From Chloroflexia bacterium (lineage in GTDB: Bacteria; Chloroflexota; Chloroflexia; Thermomicrobiales; CFX8): a stretch of 57,857 nt of DNA. This document shows, piece after piece, positions 1 to 8,371 of this stretch (position 1 is the stretch's first letter; every line of letters starts with the position of its first letter). The DNA is taken from the NCBI GenBank assembly GCA_030431755.1, contig JAUIIK010000016.1, positions 1 to 57,857 on the forward strand, written 5' to 3'. The notes under the pieces were generated by a model. The model did not search any database, was not told the DNA's origin, and saw nothing but the letters and a program-made list of their open reading frames with translations. Made by a program: the position numbers and the translations under genes.

Positions 1-315
1 CTGGTTGATGTCGCGCACAGAGCAAGCAAACTTGATGCTCTACCTCTGGCACTTTACTTGTGGATTGCCCGGATTCAGTGCGCAGCGAACACCTTGCAGT
101 AGGCTCGACACTAACAACATGGTCATCCCGACGCAGGAGGGATCTCGCAACGAGCGTGCCACCTGTCGGCGAGACGAGATGCTGGCAACAACGCCGTAGC
201 GCCAGAGCCCTCTACCTGCGGAGCACTACGTTGCGCTCGAAGATCCCTCGTTGCCTCGGGATGCCAATCTTGGAGCGGGATCTGTACCAGGGATGTACGC
301 GGCGATCTGACAGTG
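1..315. other. intergenic stretch with a dispersed repeat
   Basis: I see no convincing gene here; the open frames are short and unlike the coding style of the neighbours. The main content is one copy of a dispersed element at 121-265. Its flanks (about 90-120 and 266-300) also resemble the flanks of the copy near 25.4 kb, so the shared unit is probably about 200 bp long in those two places. Confidence 0.5.
121..265. repeat. dispersed MITE/REP-like element, copy 1
   Basis: The left end reads CATCCCGACGCAGGAGGGAT and the right end GATCCCTCGTTGCCTCGGGA followed by TGCC, an imperfect inverted pair. The same two ends, in the same order, occur at 1556-1710 and 25385-25539. This copy is about 10 bp shorter than the other two. 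No coding capacity is seen. Confidence 0.7.
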
Positions 316-1422
316 TCAGTGTGTACCAGCGGATGTGCCCCAAACCCCGTGGGCGACATCGGCGGTGAGCTTCAGCTTCTCAGCCTGCTTCTCGAATCCA
401 AGATGGTTGCCGCTTGCGACGGAGGCAAAGCCGCATTGCGGACTGAGCGCCAGCCGGTCGAGCGGGATGTGCTGCGCCGCCTCGTTGATCCGCCGGACCA
501 GCGCGTCCGGCGTCTCCAGCTCGCCGCGCTTGGTCGAAATCAACCCGAGCACGACGGCCTTGTCCTCGGGCACCTCGGCCAGCGGCTCGAAGCTACCGGA
601 GCGATCATCGTCGTATTCGAGTAGCAGCAGCGACGCCGCACAGCGCTGGAAGACGCGCCGCGCGATAGCGTCGTAACCGCCGCGCGCCATGTAGCGGTTG
701 GCGTCGTTGCCACGGCAGATGTGCAGCGCGAAGGTCGCGTCGGATTCGTGCCCGGCGATGACGGCGTTGATCATGTCGATGCCGTCATCGAGCATATAGT
801 CGGTCTCGAAGCCCTTGGCACGAAACCACTCCTGCTGGTGCGGGTCGATGAGCATCCCGAGCTCAGGCGCGTCGAACTGGATGTAGTCGCAACCGAGCCG
901 GATAAGCTCCGCAACCTCGTCACGCAGGATGTCGGTGACGTCGGCCATATAGGCGGCGGGATGCGGGTAGGCGGCCTCGGAGATACCGGGCACCCAGTAG
1001 TAGGCGTACATCGTTGGCGAGGGGATCGTCATCTTCGTCGGCTTGTCGGTTCTGGCGCGGAGGTAGGTGAACTCTTCCGCCGAGAGTCGCCGCTTCATCC
1101 TAATCTTGCCGGTCAGCCCGACGGTTACCGGATCGCGCTGGCGGTTGCCCTCCATGTCGAACCAGTCGACATAGTTGTCCTCGATGCGCTCAAAGCCCTC
1201 CGAGGCCTGGACGAGCTGGCTGGCGAAGACATTGCGGCGCATCTCGCCATCGGTGACGATGTCGATCCCGGCCTCCTCCTGCACCTGGATACAGTAGTCA
1301 ACGGCACGGTCCTCGACTGCCTTGAAGGCCCGCTGGTCGATCTTCCCGGCGGCGAGCGCTGCGCGCGCATCGAGTAGCTCCTGTGGACGCAGCAGGCTCC
1401 CGACGTTCTCAGCCCGTAGCAT
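316..1422 (-). CDS. cobalamin-independent methionine synthase (MetE C-domain)-like protein
   Basis: This 368-residue protein resembles the stand-alone catalytic (C-terminal) barrel of MetE, which moves a methyl group from a folate-type donor to a thiol through a zinc site. The likely zinc ligands are visible: His234 and Cys236 in FALHICRGN, Glu269 in LLLEYDD and Cys330 in SPQCGFAS. The N-terminal folate domain of full MetE is absent, so the true methyl donor and acceptor are unknown; such short homologues often act in catabolic or C1 pathways. I chose ATG at 1422 because AAAGGGGG lies just upstream and the family homology begins there; the frame itself stays open further upstream. It is a single gene with repeats on both sides. 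Confidence 0.85.
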   Translation of the reverse strand: MLRAENVGSLLRPQELLDARAALAAGKIDQRAFKAVEDRAVDYCIQVQEEAGIDIVTDGEMRRNVFASQLVQASEGFERIEDNYVDWFDMEGNRQRDPVTVGLTGKIRMKRRLSAEEFTYLRARTDKPTKMTIPSPTMYAYYWVPGISEAAYPHPAAYMADVTDILRDEVAELIRLGCDYIQFDAPELGMLIDPHQQEWFRAKGFETDYMLDDGIDMINAVIAGHESDATFALHICRGNDANRYMARGGYDAIARRVFQRCAASLLLLEYDDDRSGSFEPLAEVPEDKAVVLGLISTKRGELETPDALVRRINEAAQHIPLDRLALSPQCGFASVASGNHLGFEKQAEKLKLTADVAHGVWGTSAGTH

Positions 1423-1555
1423 CGCATCCCCCTTTACCTGGTGGTGTTCATTGCTGTCTCCCGAGATCGTCGCAGGGATGCACGGGACATGCAACCGGTT
1501 GTTTCTTCCACGCAATGCCCGGATCGGCTTGTATGATCAGCATCCGGAATCGTCT

Positions 1556-1710
1556 GGCATCCCGAGGAAGACTTTGAGTCCAAGGGATCTTGTTGCCAGC
1601 GTGTTGTCAAGCGGTGCAGCGGCTTCGTTAGGGCCGCACGATGTATGACCGCGATACGTTCGCTATGTTGCTCGTAGATCCCTCAGGCGCGAAGCCTTCT
1701 TCGGGATGCC
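1556..1710. repeat. dispersed MITE/REP-like element, copy 2
   Basis: This is a 155-bp element running from GGCATCCCGAGGAAG to CTTCTTCGGGATGCC, so the outermost 15 bases form an imperfect inverted repeat. Inner AGGGATCTT and AGATCCCT also face each other. It has the same length as copy 3 at 25385-25539. It lies in the gap between the MetE-like gene and the phosphatase gene. Confidence 0.75.
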
Positions 1711-1737
1711 AAGCAACTATGCAACTGTGACGATGAG

Positions 1738-1773
1738 TGGACCGGCCCGAGGCGGGGTTGCCGGGCCGGTCCA
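1738..1773 (-). terminator. strong hairpin downstream of the phosphatase/ABC gene group
   Basis: TGGACCGGCCC and GGGCCGGTCCA form a perfect 11-bp stem about 35 nt past the phosphatase stop codon on the minus strand. There is no clear U tract, so it may end transcription only partly or protect the mRNA 3' end. Confidence 0.45.
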
Positions 1774-1806
1774 GAGGAGTGAGGGAAACAGCGATTCAGT
1801 TGGTGG

Positions 1807-2556
1807 TCAGGCCTTGTCGGCGTCGATGAGCAGCCGGTCGCGGACGAGGTCGAGCGCGTCGGCCGAGAGCCCGGTTGCTTCGAGGTAGGCCGTGCCGGGG
1901 CCATACTCCTCGTCGACGACACTCAGGATCTTGACCATCGACTCGGGATCGGCCCGCAGAAGCGCCCTTGGGATGTTCTTGTACGGTCCCAGCTCGCCGG
2001 CCTCCCAGCGCGCTTCGAGGTGCGGCGTGATGTAGGTCGAGCTCAGGGCGTAGTCCTCAATGATCACCTCGTCGGCGACGCCGAGCGACCGCAGGATCAA
2101 CGCAGACAGCACCCCGGTGCGGTCTTTGCCGGCTGTGCAGTGAAAGACCGCCGGATAAGAGGTCTCGTCTGCGAGGCGCTCGAAGACCGTCTTGATGCTC
2201 GGCTGCGCGGACTCCAACATGCGGACATAGATGGGATGGAGATCCTCGCCCAGATCCCGTTCGCTCGGCGGCGGCGCGTCGGTGATGAAGGGCATGTGGT
2301 GGTGAATGACGCCGGCGTCGTAGAGCGTGCCGAGGCCGTCATACTCAAGCTCGTGGGCTGTGCGCAGGTCGAAGACGGCGACGATACCGAGCAAGCCCAG
2401 CCGCCGGACATCCTCGGCTGTGAGACCGTGCAGCGCGTCGCTCCGGTAGAGCCTGCGCCAGCGCAGTACGCGGCCGTCCGCCGCCTCGTAGCCGCCCAGA
2501 TCGCGGAAGTTGAAATTCCCCTGGAGCGGGATATGCCGTTCGTAAGTCGTAACCAC
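1807..2556 (-). CDS. protein-tyrosine phosphatase family protein
   Basis: This 249-residue protein belongs to the bacterial tyrosine/serine phosphatase family (Tyr_phosphatase_3 type; relatives include Mycobacterium PtpB). The signature loop VFHCTAGKDRTGV gives the nucleophile Cys140 and phosphate-binding Arg146. The N-terminal NFRDLGGY motif is also typical. No signal peptide is seen, so it should be cytoplasmic. It may act on phosphoproteins or phosphoinositides; the substrate cannot be told from sequence. It lies 30 bp after the DppC-like permease on the same strand and may be the last gene of that operon. Confidence 0.88.
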   Translation of the reverse strand: MVTTYERHIPLQGNFNFRDLGGYEAADGRVLRWRRLYRSDALHGLTAEDVRRLGLLGIVAVFDLRTAHELEYDGLGTLYDAGVIHHHMPFITDAPPPSERDLGEDLHPIYVRMLESAQPSIKTVFERLADETSYPAVFHCTAGKDRTGVLSALILRSLGVADEVIIEDYALSSTYITPHLEARWEAGELGPYKNIPRALLRADPESMVKILSVVDEEYGPGTAYLEATGLSADALDLVRDRLLIDADKA

Positions 2557-2586
2557 TGGCTGTTCCTTTCACAGCGAACGCGCTAT

Positions 2587-3501
2587 CTAGAAGTCTGACG
2601 GGGCGTTTGAGCCGATTCTCGAGAGAATCAATGTCGAAGAGAGCCGGGCCGAGAGCACGGTCAGAAAGATCGCGATGCCCGGGAAGACGAAGAGCCACCA
2701 GCCGCCGGTAAAGACGTGCGCCTGCCCATCAGCGATCATTCGGCCCCAGGAGGTGTCCGGCGGCTGAACGCCAAGCCCGAGGAAGCTCAGACCGGCCTCC
2801 GCCAGCATGACCGTCGCGAAGTCGAAGACGGCGATAACCAGCAATACCGGCGCGAGGTGCGGCAGGATGTGCCGGAAGAGAACCCGTGGCGAGCCCGCGC
2901 CAATCGCGATAGCGCTCTCGACGAAGGGCTGCTGTTTGACCGAGAGCGTCTGTGCACGCGCCATCCGGGCGTAGCTGATCCAGCCCATCAGCGAGAGCAG
3001 CAGAATCAAGTTGAGCAGCGTCGTTCCGATGAGGTAGAGCAGGAAGATCGCCAGGAGGATCGTCGGGAACGCCATCTGAATATCTACTAGCCGCATGATG
3101 GCGTGATCGGCGATGCCGGAGCGATAGCCGGCCAGCAGCCCCGCGGCCGAGCCGAAGACCCCGGAGACGATCATCGCCAGAAACGCGATGCCGAGCGAGA
3201 TACGCGCGCCGATCACGATCCGGGAGAGGACATCCCGGCCGAGCTGGTCGGTCCCAAGCACGTAGAGCGTGCCGTCAGCGGTGCGCGTCATCGGCGGGCT
3301 GAGACGGGCCCGCAGGTCCTGCGCTTGCGGATCGTTCATCGGCAACGCCGACCCTGCGATGGCCAGCAGGACCATCAAGCCGAGGACGATGACGCTGGCG
3401 CTCTGGAGCGGCCGGCGGCGCAGGTGTCGGAAGAGCTGGCGCGGCGGACGTTGGGTCTTCTCGGACGGCAGCGCGCCGGCAAGCGTGCGTTCGGCACTCA
3501 T
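2587..3501 (-). CDS. peptide/nickel-type ABC transporter permease (DppC/OppC family)
   Basis: This 304-residue inner-membrane permease is the second of a pair. It has a charged N-terminal cytoplasmic tail, a first membrane segment near residues 36-54, the OppC_N-type region after it, and a binding-protein-dependent transport domain. The typical C-terminal stretch EAGLSFLGLGVQPPDTSWGR is present. It overlaps the end of the DppB-like gene by 4 bp (ATGA), so translation is probably coupled. Solute could be oligopeptides, nickel chelates or other compounds carried by family-5 binding proteins. Confidence 0.92.
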   Translation of the reverse strand: MSAERTLAGALPSEKTQRPPRQLFRHLRRRPLQSASVIVLGLMVLLAIAGSALPMNDPQAQDLRARLSPPMTRTADGTLYVLGTDQLGRDVLSRIVIGARISLGIAFLAMIVSGVFGSAAGLLAGYRSGIADHAIMRLVDIQMAFPTILLAIFLLYLIGTTLLNLILLLSLMGWISYARMARAQTLSVKQQPFVESAIAIGAGSPRVLFRHILPHLAPVLLVIAVFDFATVMLAEAGLSFLGLGVQPPDTSWGRMIADGQAHVFTGGWWLFVFPGIAIFLTVLSARLSSTLILSRIGSNAPSDF

Positions 3502-4418
3502 GAAAGTCTCACTCTCGGATCAAGATAGGCATATGCAAGGTCGACGAGCAGATTGACGCCGGTGACGGTGATCCCAACATAGAAGACCGTCGCAGAGAGG
3601 ACCGGCAGATCGCGCTGATGGACGGCCTGGAGTCCGACCTGCCCCAGCCCTGGCCAGGCAAAGATCGACTCGATCAGGACCGCGCCGTTGAGTAGCGCCG
3701 CGAGCATCGCGCCGAGCACGGTGATCGTCACGATGGCGGTGTTCTTGAGCACATGCCGCCGGACGACGACGAACTCGCGCAGGCCTTTCGAGCGGGCGAC
3801 CGCCACATAGGGCTGTCGGAACTCATCGACCATGCTGGCGTGGATCACCTGGGTGATCTGGCCTGTCGCCGGCAGCGCCAGCGCGACAGCCGGCAGGATG
3901 AGCTGCTGCCAGGAGCCGTAGCCCGAGGTCGGCAACGCCGAGAGCTTCACGGCGAAGACGAAGATCAGCCCCAGCGCCAGCCAGAACGACGCGATCGACG
4001 CGAGCGCCGTCGAGACCGACGTGACGAGCGTCTCGGGCCAGCGGCCTGGATTGCGCGCGGCAATGGTTGCGGCCGGTATCGCAATGGCGAAGGTCAGGAT
4101 CATCGCCGCCGCTGCGAGGAGCATCGTTGCCGGGATGCGCTCGATCACAACCTCCGAGGCGGGCCGGTTCTGAAAGAGCGATTCGCCGAAATCGCCCCGC
4201 GCCGCGTCGGCCGCAAAGTCAAAGAATTGCTCGTGCGCCGGCCGGTCGAAGCCGTGCAGCTCGACCAGCGCCTGGCGGTCTTCCTCGGTGTTCAGCTCCC
4301 GGTCGACCATCAGGAAGACCGGATCGCCGATGTAGTAGGTGCCGATGAAGACGAAGACGAGCAAGCCCGCCACGACGCCTACGGCGCTCAATAGCCGGCG
4401 GGCGACGTAGCCGCGCAC
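3498..4418 (-). CDS. peptide/nickel-type ABC transporter permease (DppB/OppB family)
   Basis: This 306-residue permease has an N-terminal membrane helix (about residues 9-30), a periplasmic loop of about 60 residues, and further helices. The stretch VARSKGLREFVVVRRHVLKN matches the EAA-type loop that contacts the ATPase. It follows the binding protein by 1 bp and overlaps the next permease by 4 bp, a tight operon. No gene for an ATP-binding subunit is present nearby. Confidence 0.92.
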   Translation of the reverse strand: MRGYVARRLLSAVGVVAGLLVFVFIGTYYIGDPVFLMVDRELNTEEDRQALVELHGFDRPAHEQFFDFAADAARGDFGESLFQNRPASEVVIERIPATMLLAAAAMILTFAIAIPAATIAARNPGRWPETLVTSVSTALASIASFWLALGLIFVFAVKLSALPTSGYGSWQQLILPAVALALPATGQITQVIHASMVDEFRQPYVAVARSKGLREFVVVRRHVLKNTAIVTITVLGAMLAALLNGAVLIESIFAWPGLGQVGLQAVHQRDLPVLSATVFYVGITVTGVNLLVDLAYAYLDPRVRLS

Positions 4419-4419
4419 C

Positions 4420-6195
4420 TCAGTCGCTCACCTTGATGTCGTCGAAACGGATGTAGGTGTTGGCCGGCAGCGTCGTCTCGACGTTGGGAGCCAGCCCGTG
4501 GACCTGCTGCACGGCGGCAACCCAGGCGCGCGGCGTCTCCTCTTCGTGCAGGCGCTGGGCAATCGACTGGAGCAGATCGAGCCGTTCCTGGCCGGTCAGA
4601 CCTTGCAGCTCCTGGAACTCGGCGTCGAAGCCGGGGTCGCAGAAGGTCCCGGTGCCTTCGCAGCCGTACTTGTCGAAGAGACCGGAGGCGATCTCGCCGA
4701 AGTTGCCGCTGCTGGTCGTCTCCATGTAGAGCGCCGGCTGCTCCTCGAAAGCCTGGCCGCCGATCTCGTTGTACTGGCGCGGCTCGACCTTGTTGAGCGT
4801 GATACTCAGGCCAATCGCCTCGAACGAAGCTTTGTAGATCTCAGCGAGCTGGTCTTCCTCGGGGATGCGGCCCTCGCCGTAGACGAACTCGAGCTCGGTC
4901 CCGGCCAAACCCGCGTCGTCGATCAGCGCCGCCGCCTGATCCGGATCATAGGGGAACGGTTCGAGATCAACCGGCTGGAAGCCGAAGAAGGCCAGCGGCG
5001 TCGCCGCGCCGCCGAAGATCGCGTCGACAATCGCCTCGCGGTCAATGGCGTAGTTGAGCGCCTGACGCAAGCGGATGTCGTTGGTCGGCTCGATCTGGTT
5101 ATTGATGCGGATGCTGGTCGATTGGAAGCCACCGCCGACGACCGAGTTCTCGAGCGTCGCTGCCTGTTCCGCGCCAATGTTGTAGGCGAAGTGCGCCTCG
5201 CCCGCCTGAACCGTCTGGGCGCGGACGCTCGACTGTTCGCGGAAGATGTAACGGACGCTGGCCATATTCGGGCCATCGGGGTTCCAGTAGTCTTCGTAAC
5301 GCGACAGGGTCACGTTCTGGCCGCGTTCCCAGCCCTCGAACTTGTAGGGACCGGTGCCGATCGGCGTTTCACCAAGCGCTTCGATGCCGTTCTCCTCAAT
5401 GAACTGCTTCGGCAGCGCCGCGAAGCCGATCCGGATCGAGAGGCCCGGCAGCTCGGTGTCGGGGATGCTCGTTACGACGTCGATGGTGTAGTCATCGACG
5501 ACCTCCCAGGCTTCGATTGTCCGCAGGAACGAGGTCTTGCCGACCGAGTCGAGCACTTCCTGGTCAGTCATCGTTTCGTAGGAGAATTTCGCGACCTCGG
5601 CATTGAATTCTTCGCCATTGTGGAACGTCACGCCCTCGCGCAGCTTGAAGCGCCAGCGGGTCGGCTCGACCAGCTCCCAGGACTCAGCCAGCCAGGGCAC
5701 AAGCTCGACCTCGACCGTGCCGGACTCGTTGATCGTCAGGCGCGGTTCGACGAGCGTCTGGTAGATCTGGCGGGTGATCAGGCCCTGGTCGTAGCCGGCG
5801 AACCAGGGCAGGAGGTCGACCGGTTCCAGGGCGCTCGCGACGACGAACTCCTCGTCCCAGAGCGCGACGCTACCGGCGGCGGCGGTCGGTTCCGGCTCTG
5901 TGTCCTCCGTGGCGCTCGGCTCATCGTCTGGGGCTTCAGTCGCCGTCGTTTCGGGCTGCTCCGCGTCGGCCGTCGTCGCGGTGGGGTCGGAGGATGCGTC
6001 CAATCCCGCGTCTGTCGTGGCGGTCGGTTCCGCGCCGCCGCCGCTCCCGGAGTCGTCGCCGTCGTCATCATCGTCGTCATCGCCACAGGCCGCGAGCAGC
6101 GGGCTCACCAGTGCTGCGCCGGCAACCGAACCCAGCCCGAGCCGCAGCGCGGAGCGCCGCCGCAACTGACGATCCAACAGAGTTCTCGCCTCCAT
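4420..6195 (-). CDS. family 5 extracellular solute-binding lipoprotein
   Basis: This 591-residue protein starts with an arginine-rich, Tat-like leader (RRRSALRLGLGS) and the lipobox LLAAC, giving lipid-modified Cys37. A long acidic and Thr/Glu/Pro-rich linker follows (about residues 38-110), which would hold the binding domain away from the membrane. The rest is a SBP_bac_5 domain like DppA/OppA. GGGGAGAGG lies just before the ATG. The gene heads the operon with two permeases. The repetitive linker is typical of acidic lipoproteins and explains the many false open frames on the opposite strand. Confidence 0.92.
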   Translation of the reverse strand: MEARTLLDRQLRRRSALRLGLGSVAGAALVSPLLAACGDDDDDDDGDDSGSGGGAEPTATTDAGLDASSDPTATTADAEQPETTATEAPDDEPSATEDTEPEPTAAAGSVALWDEEFVVASALEPVDLLPWFAGYDQGLITRQIYQTLVEPRLTINESGTVEVELVPWLAESWELVEPTRWRFKLREGVTFHNGEEFNAEVAKFSYETMTDQEVLDSVGKTSFLRTIEAWEVVDDYTIDVVTSIPDTELPGLSIRIGFAALPKQFIEENGIEALGETPIGTGPYKFEGWERGQNVTLSRYEDYWNPDGPNMASVRYIFREQSSVRAQTVQAGEAHFAYNIGAEQAATLENSVVGGGFQSTSIRINNQIEPTNDIRLRQALNYAIDREAIVDAIFGGAATPLAFFGFQPVDLEPFPYDPDQAAALIDDAGLAGTELEFVYGEGRIPEEDQLAEIYKASFEAIGLSITLNKVEPRQYNEIGGQAFEEQPALYMETTSSGNFGEIASGLFDKYGCEGTGTFCDPGFDAEFQELQGLTGQERLDLLQSIAQRLHEEETPRAWVAAVQQVHGLAPNVETTLPANTYIRFDDIKVSD

Positions 6196-6543
6196 GTGCC
6201 TCTCCCCATAGTGTGTTGTCTATGAACGGCGCCGCGGTCCCGTTGGCGGCGTCGCCGTTTCGAGGATAGGCACGGCAGATGATCAACAGGTTTTGCTCTG
6301 GTAAGCGCTGGCTGAACGTTCGGCACATGTTGTGAATGTGTTGCAAACAGTGCGCTAACAGGCGGCGGCGCAGAGACCGCCCTGGACGCCGTTGTACGGG
6401 CTCAATGTGGCAGGCCAGGATCAGTCAAGCCTCTTGGAGAGGCGCAAGGTACTGTAGGCCCGGCGAACGCATGTCCAGCGCGGTTCTATAGACTCATGGC
6501 ACGCCGGCAGATGGCTGCCGCGCTGAACGCGAAGCTGGAGAAC
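6196..6543. other. divergent intergenic region
   Basis: This gap separates the minus-strand ABC operon from the plus-strand CNNM gene and should hold both promoters. I could not assign convincing -35/-10 boxes or operators. An upstream in-frame ATG at 6496 could add 16 residues to the CNNM protein. Confidence 0.35.
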
Positions 6544-7848
6544 ATGAACATCGCCTTCGAGATCGTCGTCATCGTCGTGTTGGTGCTGCTCAACGGGCTA
6601 CTGGCGATGGCCGAGTTTGCCGTCGTCTCCGCCCAGCAGGTGCGGCTCCAGGAGCGGGCCAACAATGGCAGCGCCGGCGCCCGGGCGGCGCTTGCGCTCG
6701 CAGACGCGCCGGACCGCTTCCTGGCGACCGTGCAGTTCGGGATTACGCTCATCGGCATCCTTGCCGGCGCGGTCGGTGGGGCGACGCTGGCCGGACGCGC
6801 TTCCGGCGCGCTCGACGACGTCGCGGTTGTCGGCCAATACAGCGACGCCGTCGCCTTCACACTCGTCGTCGGCGCGACGACCTATCTCTCGCTGGTCTTT
6901 GGTGAATTGGTCCCGAAGCGGCTGGCGCTCCAGCAACCGGAATCAATCGCGGCCATCCTGGCACGCCCATTGACGACGCTGGCGCGGATCGGCCGGCCCA
7001 TCGTCGCGCTGCTCAGCTACTCGACACGCGGCGTCTTGCGCTTGCTCGGCGTTCCGGAGACTGTCGAGAACCAGGTGTCGGAAGAGGAGATTCGCATTCT
7101 TATCGAGCAGGGCGCGCGCAGCGGAGCGATCGAGGAGACCGAGGAAGCCATGGCGCTTGGGATCTTCGACCTGGCCGACCTCACGGCCAGCGACATCATG
7201 ACGCCGCGCCGCCAGATCGTCTGGGTCGACGTCGAAGCGTCCGAGCCGGAGAACCGGGCGCGGATGGCCGAGAGCGGGCATTCCTACTACCCCGCCTACG
7301 ACGGCTCGCCCGACCATGCGCTGGGCTTCGTCGCGATCAAGGATCTCTGGCGCGAGCGGGACTTCGACCTGCGCGGAGTTGTGACGCCGCCGCTCTACGT
7401 GCCGGAGTCCGCGCCGGCCTTCGGCGTGATGGAGCTCTTCCAGCAGACGGGCATCCGCCGGGCGCTCGTCGTCGATGAGTATGGCGCGATCCAGGGACTC
7501 GTCACGCTCCACGACCTGCTGGAGGCCATCGTCGGCGAGCTCGACGCGGCCATCGACGCCGATCAACCGATCATCGAGCGTGAGGACGGCTCCTGGCTGG
7601 TCGATGGCATGACGCCACTCCACGAGCTGCGCGACATCTTGCAGGTCGATCTCGCGCCGGTGGACGATCCGGGGCGCTACCAGACGCTCGGCGGCCTCGT
7701 CATGGCGGAGCTCGGCAAGGTGCCGATACCGTCGGAGCACTTCGAGCGCGCCGGTCTGCGTTTCGAGGTCGTCGATATGGATCAGGCGCGGGTCGACAAG
7801 GTGCTGGTCACGCGCACCGCTCCAGCCGATCTCGCAGGGCTAGAGTGA
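6544..7848 (+). CDS. CNNM/HlyC-CorC family membrane protein (DUF21, CBS pair, CorC_HlyC)
   Basis: This protein of about 434 residues has three parts: an N-terminal DUF21 membrane domain (about residues 1-180, with NGLLAMAEFAVVSA and LVFGELVPKRLALQ), a pair of CBS domains in the middle (DIMTPRRQ marks the start), and a C-terminal CorC_HlyC domain. Family members are linked to Mg2+/Co2+ export or resistance; the old name hemolysin is misleading. I chose ATG 6544 because GGAG precedes it (closely spaced) and homologues begin with this hydrophobic stretch; 6496 is an alternative. A paralogue lies at 40409-41761. Confidence 0.88.
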   Translation: MNIAFEIVVIVVLVLLNGLLAMAEFAVVSAQQVRLQERANNGSAGARAALALADAPDRFLATVQFGITLIGILAGAVGGATLAGRASGALDDVAVVGQYSDAVAFTLVVGATTYLSLVFGELVPKRLALQQPESIAAILARPLTTLARIGRPIVALLSYSTRGVLRLLGVPETVENQVSEEEIRILIEQGARSGAIEETEEAMALGIFDLADLTASDIMTPRRQIVWVDVEASEPENRARMAESGHSYYPAYDGSPDHALGFVAIKDLWRERDFDLRGVVTPPLYVPESAPAFGVMELFQQTGIRRALVVDEYGAIQGLVTLHDLLEAIVGELDAAIDADQPIIEREDGSWLVDGMTPLHELRDILQVDLAPVDDPGRYQTLGGLVMAELGKVPIPSEHFERAGLRFEVVDMDQARVDKVLVTRTAPADLAGLE

Positions 7849-8298
7849 CACCAGCACATCCAGCGTCGTCCGCGCCAACGCGGGATAGAGCCGCGCGGTC
7901 TCGATCCGGGCGAGCGCCAGGAGACAGACCGGCGCCCACGGGAGCAGATGATCTTCGAGGAACCGAGCGGCCTGCGCCTCGTCCCGCTCGAACAGGTGCG
8001 CCAGAAACAGCAGCTCCAGCCCGAGATGATCGGCGGGCCCAGCACGCCACTCTGGCCGAATCTGAAACCCAGCCCGCCGATACTCCAGTTCGACACGCTC
8101 CGCCGGGCCGCTGTTCAGCATCGCCTCGTCATCGAGAAAGAGCGATGCGTAGGGCGGCGCAAGCTGCAGGACGACCCGGCTATACTCCAGCGCCGCCGCC
8201 TCCGGCGTTACCTCTGGAACAACAGCATCGAGGCCGGGCAACAACGCCAGGCGGCCCAGCATCTCCCCATCCGGCTCCAACAACCAGGCAGTCCCCAA
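7840..8298 (-). CDS. TorD/DmsD-like molybdoenzyme chaperone, probably N-terminally shortened
   Basis: The 152 residues resemble the TorD/DmsD/NarJ chaperones, all-helical proteins that bind the Tat signal of molybdoenzymes and help cofactor loading. The recognisable segment is LAPPYASLFLDDEAML, matching the PPYxSxYL region of the family. Full members are usually about 200 residues. The only usual start codon is TTG at 8298 with no clear Shine-Dalgarno; the frame is open back to a stop at 8377-8379 but contains no other start, and that stretch is partly the heptamer repeat. No molybdoenzyme gene is in the window. The 3' end overlaps that of the CNNM gene by 9 bp. It could be a decaying gene. 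Confidence 0.6.
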   Translation of the reverse strand: MGTAWLLEPDGEMLGRLALLPGLDAVVPEVTPEAAALEYSRVVLQLAPPYASLFLDDEAMLNSGPAERVELEYRRAGFQIRPEWRAGPADHLGLELLFLAHLFERDEAQAARFLEDHLLPWAPVCLLALARIETARLYPALARTTLDVLVSL

Positions 8299-8336
8299 CA
8301 GCCGTAGAAGATGGGCAACGTCAGCCCCCCGATTGT

Positions 8337-8370
8337 TTCCCTGTTCCCTGTTCCCTATTCCCTGGTCCCT
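8337..8370. repeat. heptamer tandem array (TTCCCTN)
   Basis: The array reads TTCCCTG, TTCCCTG, TTCCCTA, TTCCCTG, GTCCCT with strict 7-bp period. It begins one base after the stop codon of the dehydrogenase gene on the minus strand. It resembles the short tandemly repeated heptamers known from cyanobacteria. Confidence 0.8.
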
Positions 8371-8371
8371 A

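Noticed and set aside
4498-6225. 575-codon plus-strand open frame opposite the solute-binding lipoprotein
   Set aside because: Low-complexity Arg/Leu/Val sequence without domain; the minus frame has a clear lipobox and SBP_bac_5 domain.
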